From an uncultured Burkholderiales bacterium (GTDB lineage: Bacteria; Pseudomonadota; Gammaproteobacteria; Burkholderiales; Burkholderiaceae_C), in NCBI GenBank assembly GCA_903830725.1, contig CAIKVH010000076.1, positions 1-64,000 on the forward strand: a DNA stretch of 64,000 bases. Reading direction: 5' to 3'. This document shows positions 19,556-27,413 of this stretch, in pieces. The position numbers and the translations under genes were made by a program. How positions within the stretch are numbered: the first letter of the stretch is position 1; each line of letters starts with the position of its first letter. The notes under the pieces are model-generated. The model had not been told where the DNA came from, did no database searches, and saw nothing but the letters and a program-made list of their open reading frames with translations.

Positions 19556-20020
19556 ATGAGTAATCGTCCCTTTAAAGTGCTTGGAATACAGCAAATCGCC
19601 ATTGGTGGATCTGATAAAAATGCATTAAAGAAGCTGTGGGTTGAAATGTTAGGGGTTCCAGTAACCGGAACCTTCGCCAGCGAGCGCGAGAATGTTGATG
19701 AGGATATCCTCACGATAGGTCTTGGGCCACATGCTGTTGAGGTTGATTTAATGCAACCGATAGATATAAACAAAAAACCCGCCGTTCATACAACGCCCCT
19801 CAACCATGTGGGTTTGTGGATAGATGATTTGCAGGCGGCTTACGATTGGTTGAGCGCTCAAGGGGTTCGGTTTGCGCCTGGTGGAATAAGACCCGGTGCA
19901 GCGGGGTATGATATTTGTTTCATTCACCCCAGGGGGGATACAAGCCTACCCATCAGTGGTGAGGGGGTACTCATTGAGTTAGTTCAAGCACCACCAGACG
20001 TTATAAAAGCAAAGAGTTAA
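19556..20020 (+). CDS. VOC-fold metalloenzyme, possible methylmalonyl-CoA epimerase
   Basis: A 154-residue protein with two glyoxalase-type beta-alpha-beta-beta-beta modules. It ends the propionyl-CoA cluster, so methylmalonyl-CoA epimerase is the expected job: the carboxylase makes the S isomer and the mutase uses the R isomer. The C-terminal metal ligands are clear (His84 in [11 protein letters not shown] and Glu141 in VLIELVQ). The first ligand, His in known epimerases, is Gln13 (IQQIAI), and the second appears to be Glu62 (VEVDL). That Gln/Glu/His/Glu set resembles zinc-type glyoxalase I, so a glyoxalase-like activity is the alternative. Its stop abuts the convergent rsxB-like gene with no gap. 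Confidence 0.75.
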   Translation: MSNRPFKVLGIQQIAIGGSDKNALKKLWVEMLGVPVTGTFASERENVDEDILTIGLGPHAVEVDLMQPIDINKKPAVHTTPLNHVGLWIDDLQAAYDWLSAQGVRFAPGGIRPGAAGYDICFIHPRGDTSLPISGEGVLIELVQAPPDVIKAKS

Positions 20021-20707
20021 CTATTTTTTGAGCTGCAGAGCCCTTGCTTTCTCAAGGGCTGCTTGGATGATGGCAGTTTTGCGGTCTATTTGTTTTGAGT
20101 ATTCTGCTGAGCTCTCTGCGTCCTTTGGGGGCATATTTGTCGTCCCGTCAAGGTCATTTAAATGCTCTAAAGCTTTTGCTCGAAGCCTTTCTTCCTGTTC
20201 AACGGATTCACGTTGAATTCGTATCTTTTTACTCTGGTAACGTAATCTAGCTTGCTTTGCAAGCGACTCGCTCCAGGCATTCCATCCCGATTGATTTGGG
20301 GTTATGTTTTCAAGAAGAATGCAGTCTACGGGGCATACTGGGATACACAGCTCGCACCCAGTACAGTACTTCTCAAAAACAGTGTGCATTTTCTTATTGG
20401 TACCTATGATTGCATCAGTTGGGCAAGCATCTAGGCAAAGGGTACAACCAATACAGACTTCCTCATCAATCCATGCTGTGAATCTTGGGCCTGCGAGCCC
20501 ATGGCTTGGGTTCAATGGAGTTATAGGTTGATTCGTCAAGAGACTGAGCCGTGCTACTCCTTCGTCTCCGCCCGGAGGACATTGATTGATAGGGACATTC
20601 TCCTGAACTACTGCAACAGCGTATGCTTCGCAGTCAGGGTACCCACACCTGGTGCACTGTGTTTGGGGTAGGGCGTTTAAAACGCGTTGCACCAAAGTGT
20701 TAATCAT
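20021..20707 (-). CDS. RsxB/RnfB-like ferredoxin without membrane anchor
   Basis: A 228-residue iron-sulfur protein. The N-terminus has the 4Fe-4S motif CTRCGYPDCEAYA with a fourth Cys in NQCPPGG. Two bacterial ferredoxin clusters follow (CIGCTLCLDACP and CTGCELCIPVCP). A charged, helical C-terminal tail fills residues 150-228. It lacks the hydrophobic N-terminal helix of true RnfB, and no other rnf/rsx genes are near. Short cytosolic versions of this kind are commonly annotated RsxB in Burkholderiales; the partner is unknown. ATG 20707 is preferred over TTG 20722. It lies 38 bases after phaZ on the same strand. Confidence 0.82.
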   Translation of the reverse strand: MINTLVQRVLNALPQTQCTRCGYPDCEAYAVAVVQENVPINQCPPGGDEGVARLSLLTNQPITPLNPSHGLAGPRFTAWIDEEVCIGCTLCLDACPTDAIIGTNKKMHTVFEKYCTGCELCIPVCPVDCILLENITPNQSGWNAWSESLAKQARLRYQSKKIRIQRESVEQEERLRAKALEHLNDLDGTTNMPPKDAESSAEYSKQIDRKTAIIQAALEKARALQLKK

Positions 20708-20745
20708 CACTGAGTGAGGCAAAAATACAGAAATGAGTTACGCTG

Positions 20746-22083
20746 TTATGCGGTTGAAGTTTTACGCTTGGCGTTGCTCAAGGTTTCTTTGTTAACTGCA
20801 CGAGTCGCAAGTTTAGCCTGTGGTTCGTTATCTGCAATAAATCGCTTTAGATGAGGGTAGACGATCTCGCGCCAACGACGGCCACTAAAGATACCGTAAT
20901 GTCCAGCCCCCTGTACTTCTAGGTGATGCGAGGATTGTTTTTTAAGACCAGTACATAAGTTGTGGGCTGCTTCGGTCTGCCCAGAGCCTGAGATATCATC
21001 CAATTCACCCTCTACTGTCAGTAGTGCTGTCGTTTTAATATCCTGTGGCTTAACGCGTTCCAACTTACCCTCAATGGACATGACGTCCCAGGTTCCCTTG
21101 ACGAGCTTAAATTCTTGGAAAACCGTAGAAATTGTTTCCAGATAATAATCCGCATCCATATCCAAGACCGCGTTGTATTCGTCGTAGAACTGGCGATGAG
21201 CATCAGCGCTGGAGTTGTCCCCTTTCATTAGATCTTTAAAGTAGTCGTAATGGCTCTTTAGATGCCTGTCCGGGTTCATCGCTACAAAGCCGGTGTGCTG
21301 CAAGAAGCCTGGATAGACTCTTCGACCTGCGCCGGGGAAGTTGTCCGGCACACGAAAGATCACGTTGTTTTCAAACCAGGAAAGACTCTTATTCATCGCC
21401 AAGTTATTTACTGCTGTCGGTGATTTTGAGGCATCAATCGGCCCCCCCATCATCGTCATACTTAAAGGCGTTTGTTCTCCGCGGCTTGCCATGAGTGAGA
21501 CAGCAGCTAAAACAGGAACAGTTGGCTGGCATACGCTTACGACGTGACAATTACCGTATTTTTTTTGTAAATGCTGAATAAATTCTTGAATGTAATTGAC
21601 ATAGTCATCCAAATGGAAGGATCCACAGGTGAGGGGAACTGTTCTTGCATTCGCCCAATCCGTTATATAAACTTTGTGATCTACTAGCATGGACTTGACC
21701 GTGTCGCGCAACAATGTGGCGTAGTGCCCCGAAAGTGGGGCAACAATTAAAACGACAGGTTGTGCCTTTAGGTGAGTAAGAGTATTGGGGTCATCGCTAA
21801 AGCGCTTGAACCTTCTCAGTTCACAAAAAGGTTTTGCAAGCTCAACCCTTTCTTGAATGGCAATTTGTACGCCATCAATAGTAACGGAGTTGAGTCCGAA
21901 TTCTGGCTTTAGGTAATCTTTACTGAGTCTGTAAAAGAGATCGTAGCTTGCAGAGATCCTGTGCCCTAAAGTAGACTGGGATGCGGGTAAATTTGGATTG
22001 TTATATAGCTTTGCTGCAACTTGGGCAAAATCAGCAAACGGCTCAAGTAAAGATCTTTGAGATTCGTAGAGTTGATAAAGCAT
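20746..22083 (-). CDS. phaZ: Intracellular poly(3-hydroxybutyrate) depolymerase
   Basis: A 445-residue alpha/beta hydrolase that mobilises stored polyhydroxyalkanoate granules in the cytoplasm. It lacks a signal peptide. The nucleophile is Cys185 in VCQPTVPVLAA, as in Ralstonia PhaZa1, in place of the usual lipase-box serine. The acid is in GELDDISGSGQT and the histidine in GAGHYGIFSGRRW. The polymer product, 3-hydroxybutyrate, would feed acetyl-CoA; odd-chain polymer would feed the neighbouring propionyl-CoA module (inference). The organism therefore probably makes PHB, though no synthase gene is in view. Confidence 0.92.
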   Translation of the reverse strand: MLYQLYESQRSLLEPFADFAQVAAKLYNNPNLPASQSTLGHRISASYDLFYRLSKDYLKPEFGLNSVTIDGVQIAIQERVELAKPFCELRRFKRFSDDPNTLTHLKAQPVVLIVAPLSGHYATLLRDTVKSMLVDHKVYITDWANARTVPLTCGSFHLDDYVNYIQEFIQHLQKKYGNCHVVSVCQPTVPVLAAVSLMASRGEQTPLSMTMMGGPIDASKSPTAVNNLAMNKSLSWFENNVIFRVPDNFPGAGRRVYPGFLQHTGFVAMNPDRHLKSHYDYFKDLMKGDNSSADAHRQFYDEYNAVLDMDADYYLETISTVFQEFKLVKGTWDVMSIEGKLERVKPQDIKTTALLTVEGELDDISGSGQTEAAHNLCTGLKKQSSHHLEVQGAGHYGIFSGRRWREIVYPHLKRFIADNEPQAKLATRAVNKETLSNAKRKTSTA

Positions 22084-22137
22084 AGATAAGAATTAAGTTA
22101 AGATAATTAATAACTGTAACAGTTCTGTCGGTTAAAT

Positions 22138-22157
22138 ATTGGAGGCTAGACTCCAAT
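22138..22157. promoter_or_regulatory. Inverted repeat between phaZ and the dioxygenase gene
   Basis: ATTGGAG (22138-22144) and CTCCAAT (22151-22157) are perfect 7-base arms with a 6-base spacer in the divergent 173-base gap. It is a candidate operator for either gene. It is followed on the plus strand by TTTT but nothing upstream on that strand needs a terminator. Confidence 0.35.
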
Positions 22158-22256
22158 TTTAGTGTTTTTGGGGTATTTTTACTTCATTTTGACCAAGATT
22201 TAAAGGGGGTTTCGTAAGTGAGACAATGTGATACTGCGTAAAACATCGGGCCATTG

Positions 22257-23123
22257 ATGAACAACCCATCTGTCATAGAAATGCTACAACCCAGCCTCAA
22301 AATGCCTGTGATCTTTGTCGGACACGGAAGTCCTATGAATGCCATTGAGGACAATGAGTTTAGACAGGCTTGGCAAAGAGTTGGGGGGTATTTTGGGGAA
22401 GGTGCAAGATGGCCTACTCCACAGTTGATTTTGTGTGTGTCTGCCCATTGGTTGACCAGTGGTTGGGGTCTTACTGCCATGCCACATCCCCCAACGATAC
22501 ACGACTTTGGTGGTTTCCCCCCGGAACTTCACGCGCAGCAGTACCCAGCACCGGGATCGCCGGAATTTGCGACTCAAATATCAAAGATCATCAAACAGCC
22601 CTTCAAAGGCCTTGGCGGGAAAGGTGAGGGCGAGGACTTATTTCTTGATCACGAAGAGTGGGGATTTGATCACGGTACTTGGTCGGTATTGAAGCCGATG
22701 TTTCCTAGTGCAAAAATTCCTGTCATCCAAATGAGTATTGACTACTCGGCCTCCATGCAGGATCACTTCGATTTGGGCCGTCAACTCACCAAGCTAAGGG
22801 AACTGGGTGTGCTGATACTCGGCTCTGGAAACACAGTTCATAACCTAAGATCCATGATCAGGACAGCGCCCAGTTCAGAGGCTTTTGATTGGAACAAAGC
22901 ATTCGATGATTGGGTGGCGAAATGTATCAACGAAGGGGATCTAAAGCGTTTGATGGAGTTTCAAAGTTTAGGCGAGATTGCTAAGTTAGCTCATCCTAGT
23001 TTTGAGCATTACTTACCCATTCTTTACACCGCGGGAGCTGCGAGGGAAGACGACAAAGTTGAGTACTTCAGCGACAACTATCAAGCCAAATCAGTTGCAA
23101 TGCGCTCAGTGATTTGGTACTAA
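22257..23123 (+). CDS. ygiD: DODA-type extradiol aromatic ring-opening dioxygenase (LigB family)
   Basis: A 288-residue member of the class III extradiol dioxygenase family, related to E. coli YgiD (4,5-DOPA dioxygenase). The early metal-site motif VIFVGHGSPMNA and the AHWLTSGWGLTA and HEEWGFDHGTWSVL segments carry the expected histidines. GSGNTVHNLR near residue 200 is another family signature. It would cleave a catechol-type ring with non-haem iron or zinc; the true substrate is unknown. The start is ATG 22257, three bases after an in-frame TTG. Confidence 0.88.
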   Translation: MNNPSVIEMLQPSLKMPVIFVGHGSPMNAIEDNEFRQAWQRVGGYFGEGARWPTPQLILCVSAHWLTSGWGLTAMPHPPTIHDFGGFPPELHAQQYPAPGSPEFATQISKIIKQPFKGLGGKGEGEDLFLDHEEWGFDHGTWSVLKPMFPSAKIPVIQMSIDYSASMQDHFDLGRQLTKLRELGVLILGSGNTVHNLRSMIRTAPSSEAFDWNKAFDDWVAKCINEGDLKRLMEFQSLGEIAKLAHPSFEHYLPILYTAGAAREDDKVEYFSDNYQAKSVAMRSVIWY

Positions 23124-23202
23124 CTGCTTGGCTACATTTATAATTTATGAGTTGAAGACTGATATCATGACTTTCTTTTATTCTTAACTTGTCATACCAA
23201 TC

Positions 23203-23931
23203 ATGCACGCAGATCACTCAATCAAAGCCCTTATTTTTGATGTTTTTGGTACCTTGGTCGACTGGCGGTCAAGCATCGCTGCCCAGGCGCAAACTCATTT
23301 GGGAAAGAACTTCTCTTTGGATTGGCTTGATTTTGCTGATGCATGGCGGGATCAATACCAACCCTCTATGCAAAAAGTGCGTAGCGGTGAAATACCATTT
23401 TGCTCTTTAGACACACTGCATTTAATTAATTTAAAAAGAGTGATCCAAGATTTTTCTCTAAAAGGTATAGATGAACAAACCATTGCTGAGCTGAACTTAG
23501 CATGGCACAAGCTTGGGTGCTGGAGTGACACTCAAATGGGTTTAAACCGTATCAGGCAGAAATTTGTTATTGCGCCTTGCTCTAATGGAAACATATCGCT
23601 CATGATAAATTTGGCACGGCACAACCAAATTCACTGGGATGCTATTCTAGGCTCCGAGATAGCTGGGAACTACAAACCTAACCCTATTGTTTACCAAGCG
23701 AGTGTTAAGGCATTGGGACTTAATCCTAGCGAAGTTATGATGGTTGCTGCACACTCTTTTGATTTAAAAGCTGCAGCAGATCAGGGACTGCGAACAGCTT
23801 TTGTCGCACGCCCGCAAGAATATGGCCCTGCGGGGGCGAAGAATCATTACAAAGCAGAAACCAAGCCACTTACCGAGGTGGATTATTCTTGTTCCGATCT
23901 CAACGATCTAGCTACTCAATTGGGATGCTGA
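23203..23931 (+). CDS. Haloacid dehalogenase type II (HAD superfamily)
   Basis: A 242-residue HAD hydrolase. Motif I is FDVFGTLVDW with Asp as nucleophile. APCSNGNISL supplies the motif II Ser. The lysine region is GNYKPNPIVY, and MMVAAHSFDLKAAADQGLRTAFV is the characteristic C-terminal motif of L-2-haloacid dehalogenases. In hosts without halogenated substrates these may act on other 2-substituted acids. It follows the dioxygenase by 79 bases and converges on the ABC ATPase gene with a 16-base gap. Confidence 0.87.
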   Translation: MHADHSIKALIFDVFGTLVDWRSSIAAQAQTHLGKNFSLDWLDFADAWRDQYQPSMQKVRSGEIPFCSLDTLHLINLKRVIQDFSLKGIDEQTIAELNLAWHKLGCWSDTQMGLNRIRQKFVIAPCSNGNISLMINLARHNQIHWDAILGSEIAGNYKPNPIVYQASVKALGLNPSEVMMVAAHSFDLKAAADQGLRTAFVARPQEYGPAGAKNHYKAETKPLTEVDYSCSDLNDLATQLGC

Positions 23932-23947
23932 ACACTGCTGATATGGC

Positions 23948-24772
23948 CTAAATTGCTTTGTGCATTTCTCGTTTAAAGATTTCCAGTGCTTGAGCTTTAA
24001 TTTTTATAAACTCCACTTCACTGACTGACTCTGCTCGTCGAGGGCGAGCCATATTAAAGTCAAGTAAAGCTGCAATTTGAGTTGGACGACGCGTTAAGAG
24101 TAATATTTGATCAGCCAAAAATACAGCGTCCTCTAAATCATGGGAGACAATTACCATGGTAACGCCTGTTTTGATATTTGTTTCTTGAAGTTTTTCCCTA
24201 ATAAACAGTGTCATCTCAAAGTCAAGAGCAGAAAAAGGTTCGTCCAAAAAAAGTACTTCAGGCTCGCAAGCGAGTGCCCGCATGATGGAAGTGGTCTGTT
24301 GTTGTCCCCCCGAAAGTTCGTACGGGTACTGATTTAGACTGAATTTGATTTCAAATAAGTTAATCAGTTCTTCTACTCTACTCTTGACTTGCTCTTTATT
24401 CATCCCCATTCGCTTTAATGGATACGCAATATTGTCCCAAGCTGTCATCCAGGGGAATAGGGCGTCTCTATAGTTTTGAAATACGTAACCTATCTTTGTT
24501 TGTTCCAAAGTTTTACCATCAAATAATACTTGCCCAGCATCCATTTTCATGAGCCCCGCAACCATATTGATCAGTGTAGACTTGCCACATCCATTAGGGC
24601 CAAATACCGAGACGATCTTTCCTTTTTTAATATCAAGATTAAAGTTTTTGTAAAGTGTAATTCCTGCAAAGTCTTTGCATAAATTTTGAATCGTGACGTG
24701 TGCTCTTTTAGTTGGCACAGCGACACCTTTAGAAATTGTCTTATTCGGTATTAAATCGGTTTGTGTGTTCAT
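23948..24772 (-). CDS. ABC importer ATPase (SsuB/TauB/NrtD type)
   Basis: A 274-residue ATP-binding subunit with Walker A GPNGCGKST, Q-loop YVFQNYRDALFPW, signature LSGGQQQ, Walker B VLFLDEPFSALD and switch VSHDLEDAVF. The start is ATG 24772, just after the permease TGA; a TTG at 24778 overlapping that stop is the alternative. It is the last gene of a three-gene importer operon. The transported molecule cannot be told from the ATPase. Confidence 0.93.
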   Translation of the reverse strand: MNTQTDLIPNKTISKGVAVPTKRAHVTIQNLCKDFAGITLYKNFNLDIKKGKIVSVFGPNGCGKSTLINMVAGLMKMDAGQVLFDGKTLEQTKIGYVFQNYRDALFPWMTAWDNIAYPLKRMGMNKEQVKSRVEELINLFEIKFSLNQYPYELSGGQQQTTSIMRALACEPEVLFLDEPFSALDFEMTLFIREKLQETNIKTGVTMVIVSHDLEDAVFLADQILLLTRRPTQIAALLDFNMARPRRAESVSEVEFIKIKAQALEIFKREMHKAI

Positions 24773-24774
24773 AC

Positions 24775-25539
24775 TCAAGCCTTGCCGCCCCAGTGTATGA
24801 GTCGGCGCTCTACAACCATGAAGATTAGATTTAAGAAATAGCCAAGTGCACCAGTCACCAGAATTGAGCTATACATGTCTTTGATATTGAAGACCTGTTG
24901 AGCATCTATGATTCTGTGTCCTAAGCCACTCTCGGAGCCGATAAACATTTCGGCAACAATAACAATGACAAGCGCTAGGGATATTCCAGTGCGAAGCCCA
25001 ATGAAGGTTTGGGGCAGACTCTCCATTAGTAATACATCTTTGAATATGTGCCATCGACTAACGCCCATGGTTTGCGCGGCCATGACACGAGTTTTTTTAG
25101 CATTCATAACGCCATAGGCGCTATTAAAAATAATCACCAATACAGCTGCAAACGCTGCAATTGCAATTTTGTTTACATCCGTAATACCAAAAATAAGCAT
25201 GAACAAAGGAATTAACGCTGATGAAGGAGTGGAGCGAAAGAAGTCTATTAAAAATTCCACGCTCTTGTATATTGGGGGAGAGCTTCCCAGTGCCACGCCT
25301 AAAGGAACACCCACCAGGCTGGCGCCTAGAAATGCGTAAAATGTTCTTGCTATGGTTGCCCACAGATCCGGAAATATCGATCCAGTCGCAAAGACATGAA
25401 TCATATACATAACCGTTGTGCTTGGGGCGGGTAGGAGAGTCGCACTCACCCATTTTGCAGACACAGCAGTTGCCCAAATTAAATATAGAAATGCAGGTCC
25501 AATTAGGGGAAGAAACCTTTTAAGAAAATTGATGGGCAT
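24775..25539 (-). CDS. ABC importer permease (SsuC/TauC type)
   Basis: A 254-residue inner membrane protein with about six hydrophobic segments. The cytoplasmic EAA loop, which docks on the ATPase, is seen in MGVSRWHIFKDVLLMESLPQ followed by GLRTG. The ATG at 25539 is 59 bases after the binding-protein stop. The family (BPD_transp_1, SsuC branch) imports sulfonates, nitrate, cyanate, pyrimidines and related small molecules. Confidence 0.93.
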   Translation of the reverse strand: MPINFLKRFLPLIGPAFLYLIWATAVSAKWVSATLLPAPSTTVMYMIHVFATGSIFPDLWATIARTFYAFLGASLVGVPLGVALGSSPPIYKSVEFLIDFFRSTPSSALIPLFMLIFGITDVNKIAIAAFAAVLVIIFNSAYGVMNAKKTRVMAAQTMGVSRWHIFKDVLLMESLPQTFIGLRTGISLALVIVIVAEMFIGSESGLGHRIIDAQQVFNIKDMYSSILVTGALGYFLNLIFMVVERRLIHWGGKA

Positions 25540-25598
25540 GAGTGCTTTAGTATGGCGTACCTATGTGCTTTGTTTGTTTATAAAGTCCGTAGGGTTGG

Positions 25599-26594
25599 TC
25601 ATGTTTTTTTATAGAATAATGCACCTGCAGGAATTGTTTTCTCGAACACTTTTCTTTCAGTGAATATGTCAAATAGTTTTTGTAAGGCTTTAATATCGGA
25701 TGTCTTTACCTCGTTGTGGTCGATGTAGCCATTGATAGGAACAGCTTTAGCCAACTCTCCCTCTATTGCTGTATAACCCGCCAGGTATTGGTTTGCGTTT
25801 AGGCCCTCTTTTCTTACATAGTTAACACCGGCTGTGTACCCACTCAGATAAGCGGGGACTAATGCCGCTTTGTTTTTCAGGGTTGCTTCAGTTAGAGCAG
25901 CTGCACCACCTATCCAAGGCAAGTTATCCCCTAAAACATACTTGGTCACGACGCCAGAGGCGATGGTACGAGATATTTTTTCTTGAGTACCAATAACTCC
26001 AGTAGGTTCGAGGGCATAGGCCGCATCCACCTGTCCAGCCGAGAGAGCTGGAAGTATTTGTGCAATAGGTAGCTCAATGACTTTAGCGTCCTTGGCCCCG
26101 GCTCCTTGCATAACTGCTTTCGCAAGGGTCACGTTATTGATGCCGGGACCGCAAGCGACTTTCTTACCTGATAACTCGGATATATCTTTAATCGGGGAAG
26201 CTACGGGCACGATAACTTGATCCAGAATATATTTTTCGTTTGCAAAATTAACGCATGTGAATTTTATGTTTCCAGGATCCTGTGCATCGGCTAGTGCCAA
26301 GGCTGTAATTGCTACTCCGTTAGCACATCCATCAATTCGACCAGCCATCATGGCCTCAACAACTTGGCTCGGACTTGCAAACTTAACAGCCTCAACGTTT
26401 ACTCCAGCAGCTTTGAAAAAGCCTTTCTCTAGGGCTGCAAAAAAAGGTAATCCTGCGGCGATAGGCCAATAACCAATAAGCAGTTTCTTTTCATCTGCTT
26501 TTGCAGAAAATCCTAAAGGAAGTGCAGAGATACCCAAAGCAAAACGCATTGCTTTTATTAGACTCAGTCTTTTGGATGTTTGAATTTTTTCCAT
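25599..26594 (-). CDS. ABC importer binding protein, NMT1/SsuA-like
   Basis: A 331-residue periplasmic binding protein. The signal peptide ends near SAKA (residue 33). The mature start KKLLIGYWPIAAGLPFFAALEKGFFK and the later AGRIDGCANGVA and AGQVDAAYALEP segments are typical of the NMT1/THI5-like SsuA group. Ligands in this group include sulfonates, nitrate, hydroxymethylpyrimidine and other nitrogen compounds; none is proven here. It is the first gene of the operon. A consensus-quality sigma-54 promoter lies about 115 bases upstream, which points to nitrogen-controlled scavenging (inference). Confidence 0.9.
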   Translation of the reverse strand: MEKIQTSKRLSLIKAMRFALGISALPLGFSAKADEKKLLIGYWPIAAGLPFFAALEKGFFKAAGVNVEAVKFASPSQVVEAMMAGRIDGCANGVAITALALADAQDPGNIKFTCVNFANEKYILDQVIVPVASPIKDISELSGKKVACGPGINNVTLAKAVMQGAGAKDAKVIELPIAQILPALSAGQVDAAYALEPTGVIGTQEKISRTIASGVVTKYVLGDNLPWIGGAAALTEATLKNKAALVPAYLSGYTAGVNYVRKEGLNANQYLAGYTAIEGELAKAVPINGYIDHNEVKTSDIKALQKLFDIFTERKVFEKTIPAGALFYKKT

Positions 26595-26707
26595 AAAAGG
26601 CTCATGTAAGTTTGATTTGAATTTTCTAAAATCTAAAACGATTAAAAATGGGAGTCAACTTCTAGGCTCAACAGATCCTCTTTAATAATTTTCATTTCTT
26701 ATGTGTA

Positions 26708-26723
26708 TGCAACTGCTGTGCCA
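26708..26723 (-). promoter_or_regulatory. Sigma-54 (RpoN) promoter of the NMT1-type importer operon
   Basis: On the minus strand TGGCACAGCAGTTGCA matches TGGCAC-N5-TTGCW without a mismatch in the defined -24 and -12 elements. GG (26722-26721) and GC (26710-26709) are exactly 10 bases apart. The predicted start is near 26697, giving a leader of about 100 bases. Confidence 0.8.
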
Positions 26724-26884
26724 AGTCCGATTGCTTTTAATATTCTGAAAGCTACATATTGATATTCACCGCTTGCATTAGGGCTCTGTTTAAGGGCTAA
26801 ATTCACTAAAAGACAACTCATAGCCTTGATGTCTTAGCTACTTTTAATCTGCGCTACTTGCGACTTGCTGATAATGTCACTTTT

Positions 26885-26902
26885 TTAGTGCGCACGCACC
26901 AA
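26885..26902. promoter_or_regulatory. Imperfect GTGC/GCACC inverted repeat, possible activator site
   Basis: TTAGTGC (26885-26891) and GCACCAA (26896-26902) are inverted with one mismatch around GCAC. The centre is about 195 bases upstream of the predicted sigma-54 start. The half-site matches that upstream of the other sigma-54 promoter (1277-1300), but the spacing differs (4 versus 8 bases). Confidence 0.35.
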
Positions 26903-26994
26903 TATTGACAAGTACTGACTGCTAATGAATTCTTACAGGGGAGATTAACAATAAATTAATATGTTAGCCCGCCAATACTTGAATAACGAACGAA

Positions 26995-27189
26995 CTATGC
27001 AGTATCAACGGAGTCTTCTTTGACAGTTTTAATTAAATCTTCATTTATGAAGTGAATAGAAACCCATTTTTTCAGTTCAGCTTTATATCGATCATTATCT
27101 AAAGAATGCCAACCGACACATAACCCGGTGGGCGACCTACCACATGAGCATTCAGTTTCTGTATCAAAGGATATATCTCTGGCATTCAT
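26995..27189 (-). CDS. Small unknown protein with a CDGSH-like CxC...C...H motif
   Basis: A 64-residue protein starting at ATG 27189. Residues about 13-29 read ECSCGRSPTGLCVGWH, i.e. C-x-C-x7-C-x3-H. CDGSH iron-sulfur proteins use C-x-C-x8-C-x3-H with CDGSH at the end, so this is similar but one residue shorter and lacks the Asp and Ser. It may bind zinc or a 2Fe-2S cluster through three Cys and one His (inference). The rest is polar with no signal peptide. It is divergent from the gene at 27414, with an NtrC-like palindrome between them. No function is known to me. Confidence 0.62.
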   Translation of the reverse strand: MNARDISFDTETECSCGRSPTGLCVGWHSLDNDRYKAELKKWVSIHFINEDLIKTVKEDSVDTA

Positions 27190-27276
27190 TTAAAAGAGCA
27201 TGCAATCAATTCAAGGTCATTCTAGTTGGCAAACTACTCAAAACCTAAAATTGTCATAAATCTATTAGATAACACA

Positions 27277-27311
27277 TCCTTTTTTTGCACAAATATGGTG
27301 CAAAAAAAGGA
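27277..27311. promoter_or_regulatory. Perfect 14-base-arm palindrome with an NtrC-like core
   Basis: TCCTTTTTTTGCAC (27277-27290) and GTGCAAAAAAAGGA (27298-27311) are perfect inverted arms with a 7-base centre. The core TGCACAAATATGGTGCA differs from the classical NtrC site TGCACC-N5-GGTGCA at one base. The T-tract precedes and the A-tract follows the stem on both strands, the reverse of a terminator. It lies about 80 bases upstream of a possible sigma-54 start for the gene at 27414. Confidence 0.6.
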
Positions 27312-27350
27312 AGCAAGACCTTGATTAACCCTTCTTAAAGTACTGGGTGG

Positions 27351-27366
27351 GGGGGCATTGCTTGCC
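27351..27366 (+). promoter_or_regulatory. Weak sigma-54-like promoter before the 123-residue unknown gene
   Basis: GGGGGCATTGCTTGCC has GG (27352-27353) and GC (27364-27365) separated by 10 bases and an intact TTGC at -12. The -24 half is poor because it falls in a G7 run. The predicted start near 27377 is about 83 bases from the centre of the NtrC-like palindrome. Confidence 0.35.
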
Positions 27367-27413
27367 ACGGTTCTTGCTTTATATAAAAACAATAAGTATA
27401 AATGAGGCACAAA

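Larger units (their letters stand above)
26595..26994. other. 400-base non-coding gap holding regulatory sites only
   Basis: No credible gene was found on either strand. The gap contains the sigma-54 promoter of the importer operon (26708-26723), an imperfect inverted repeat (26885-26902) and otherwise AT-rich sequence. The downstream end is the stop of the small CxC protein gene. Confidence 0.7.

Noticed and set aside
27277-27311. Palindrome as a rho-independent terminator
   Set aside because: T-tract precedes and A-tract follows the stem on both strands, the reverse of a terminator, and the GC core is only four pairs.
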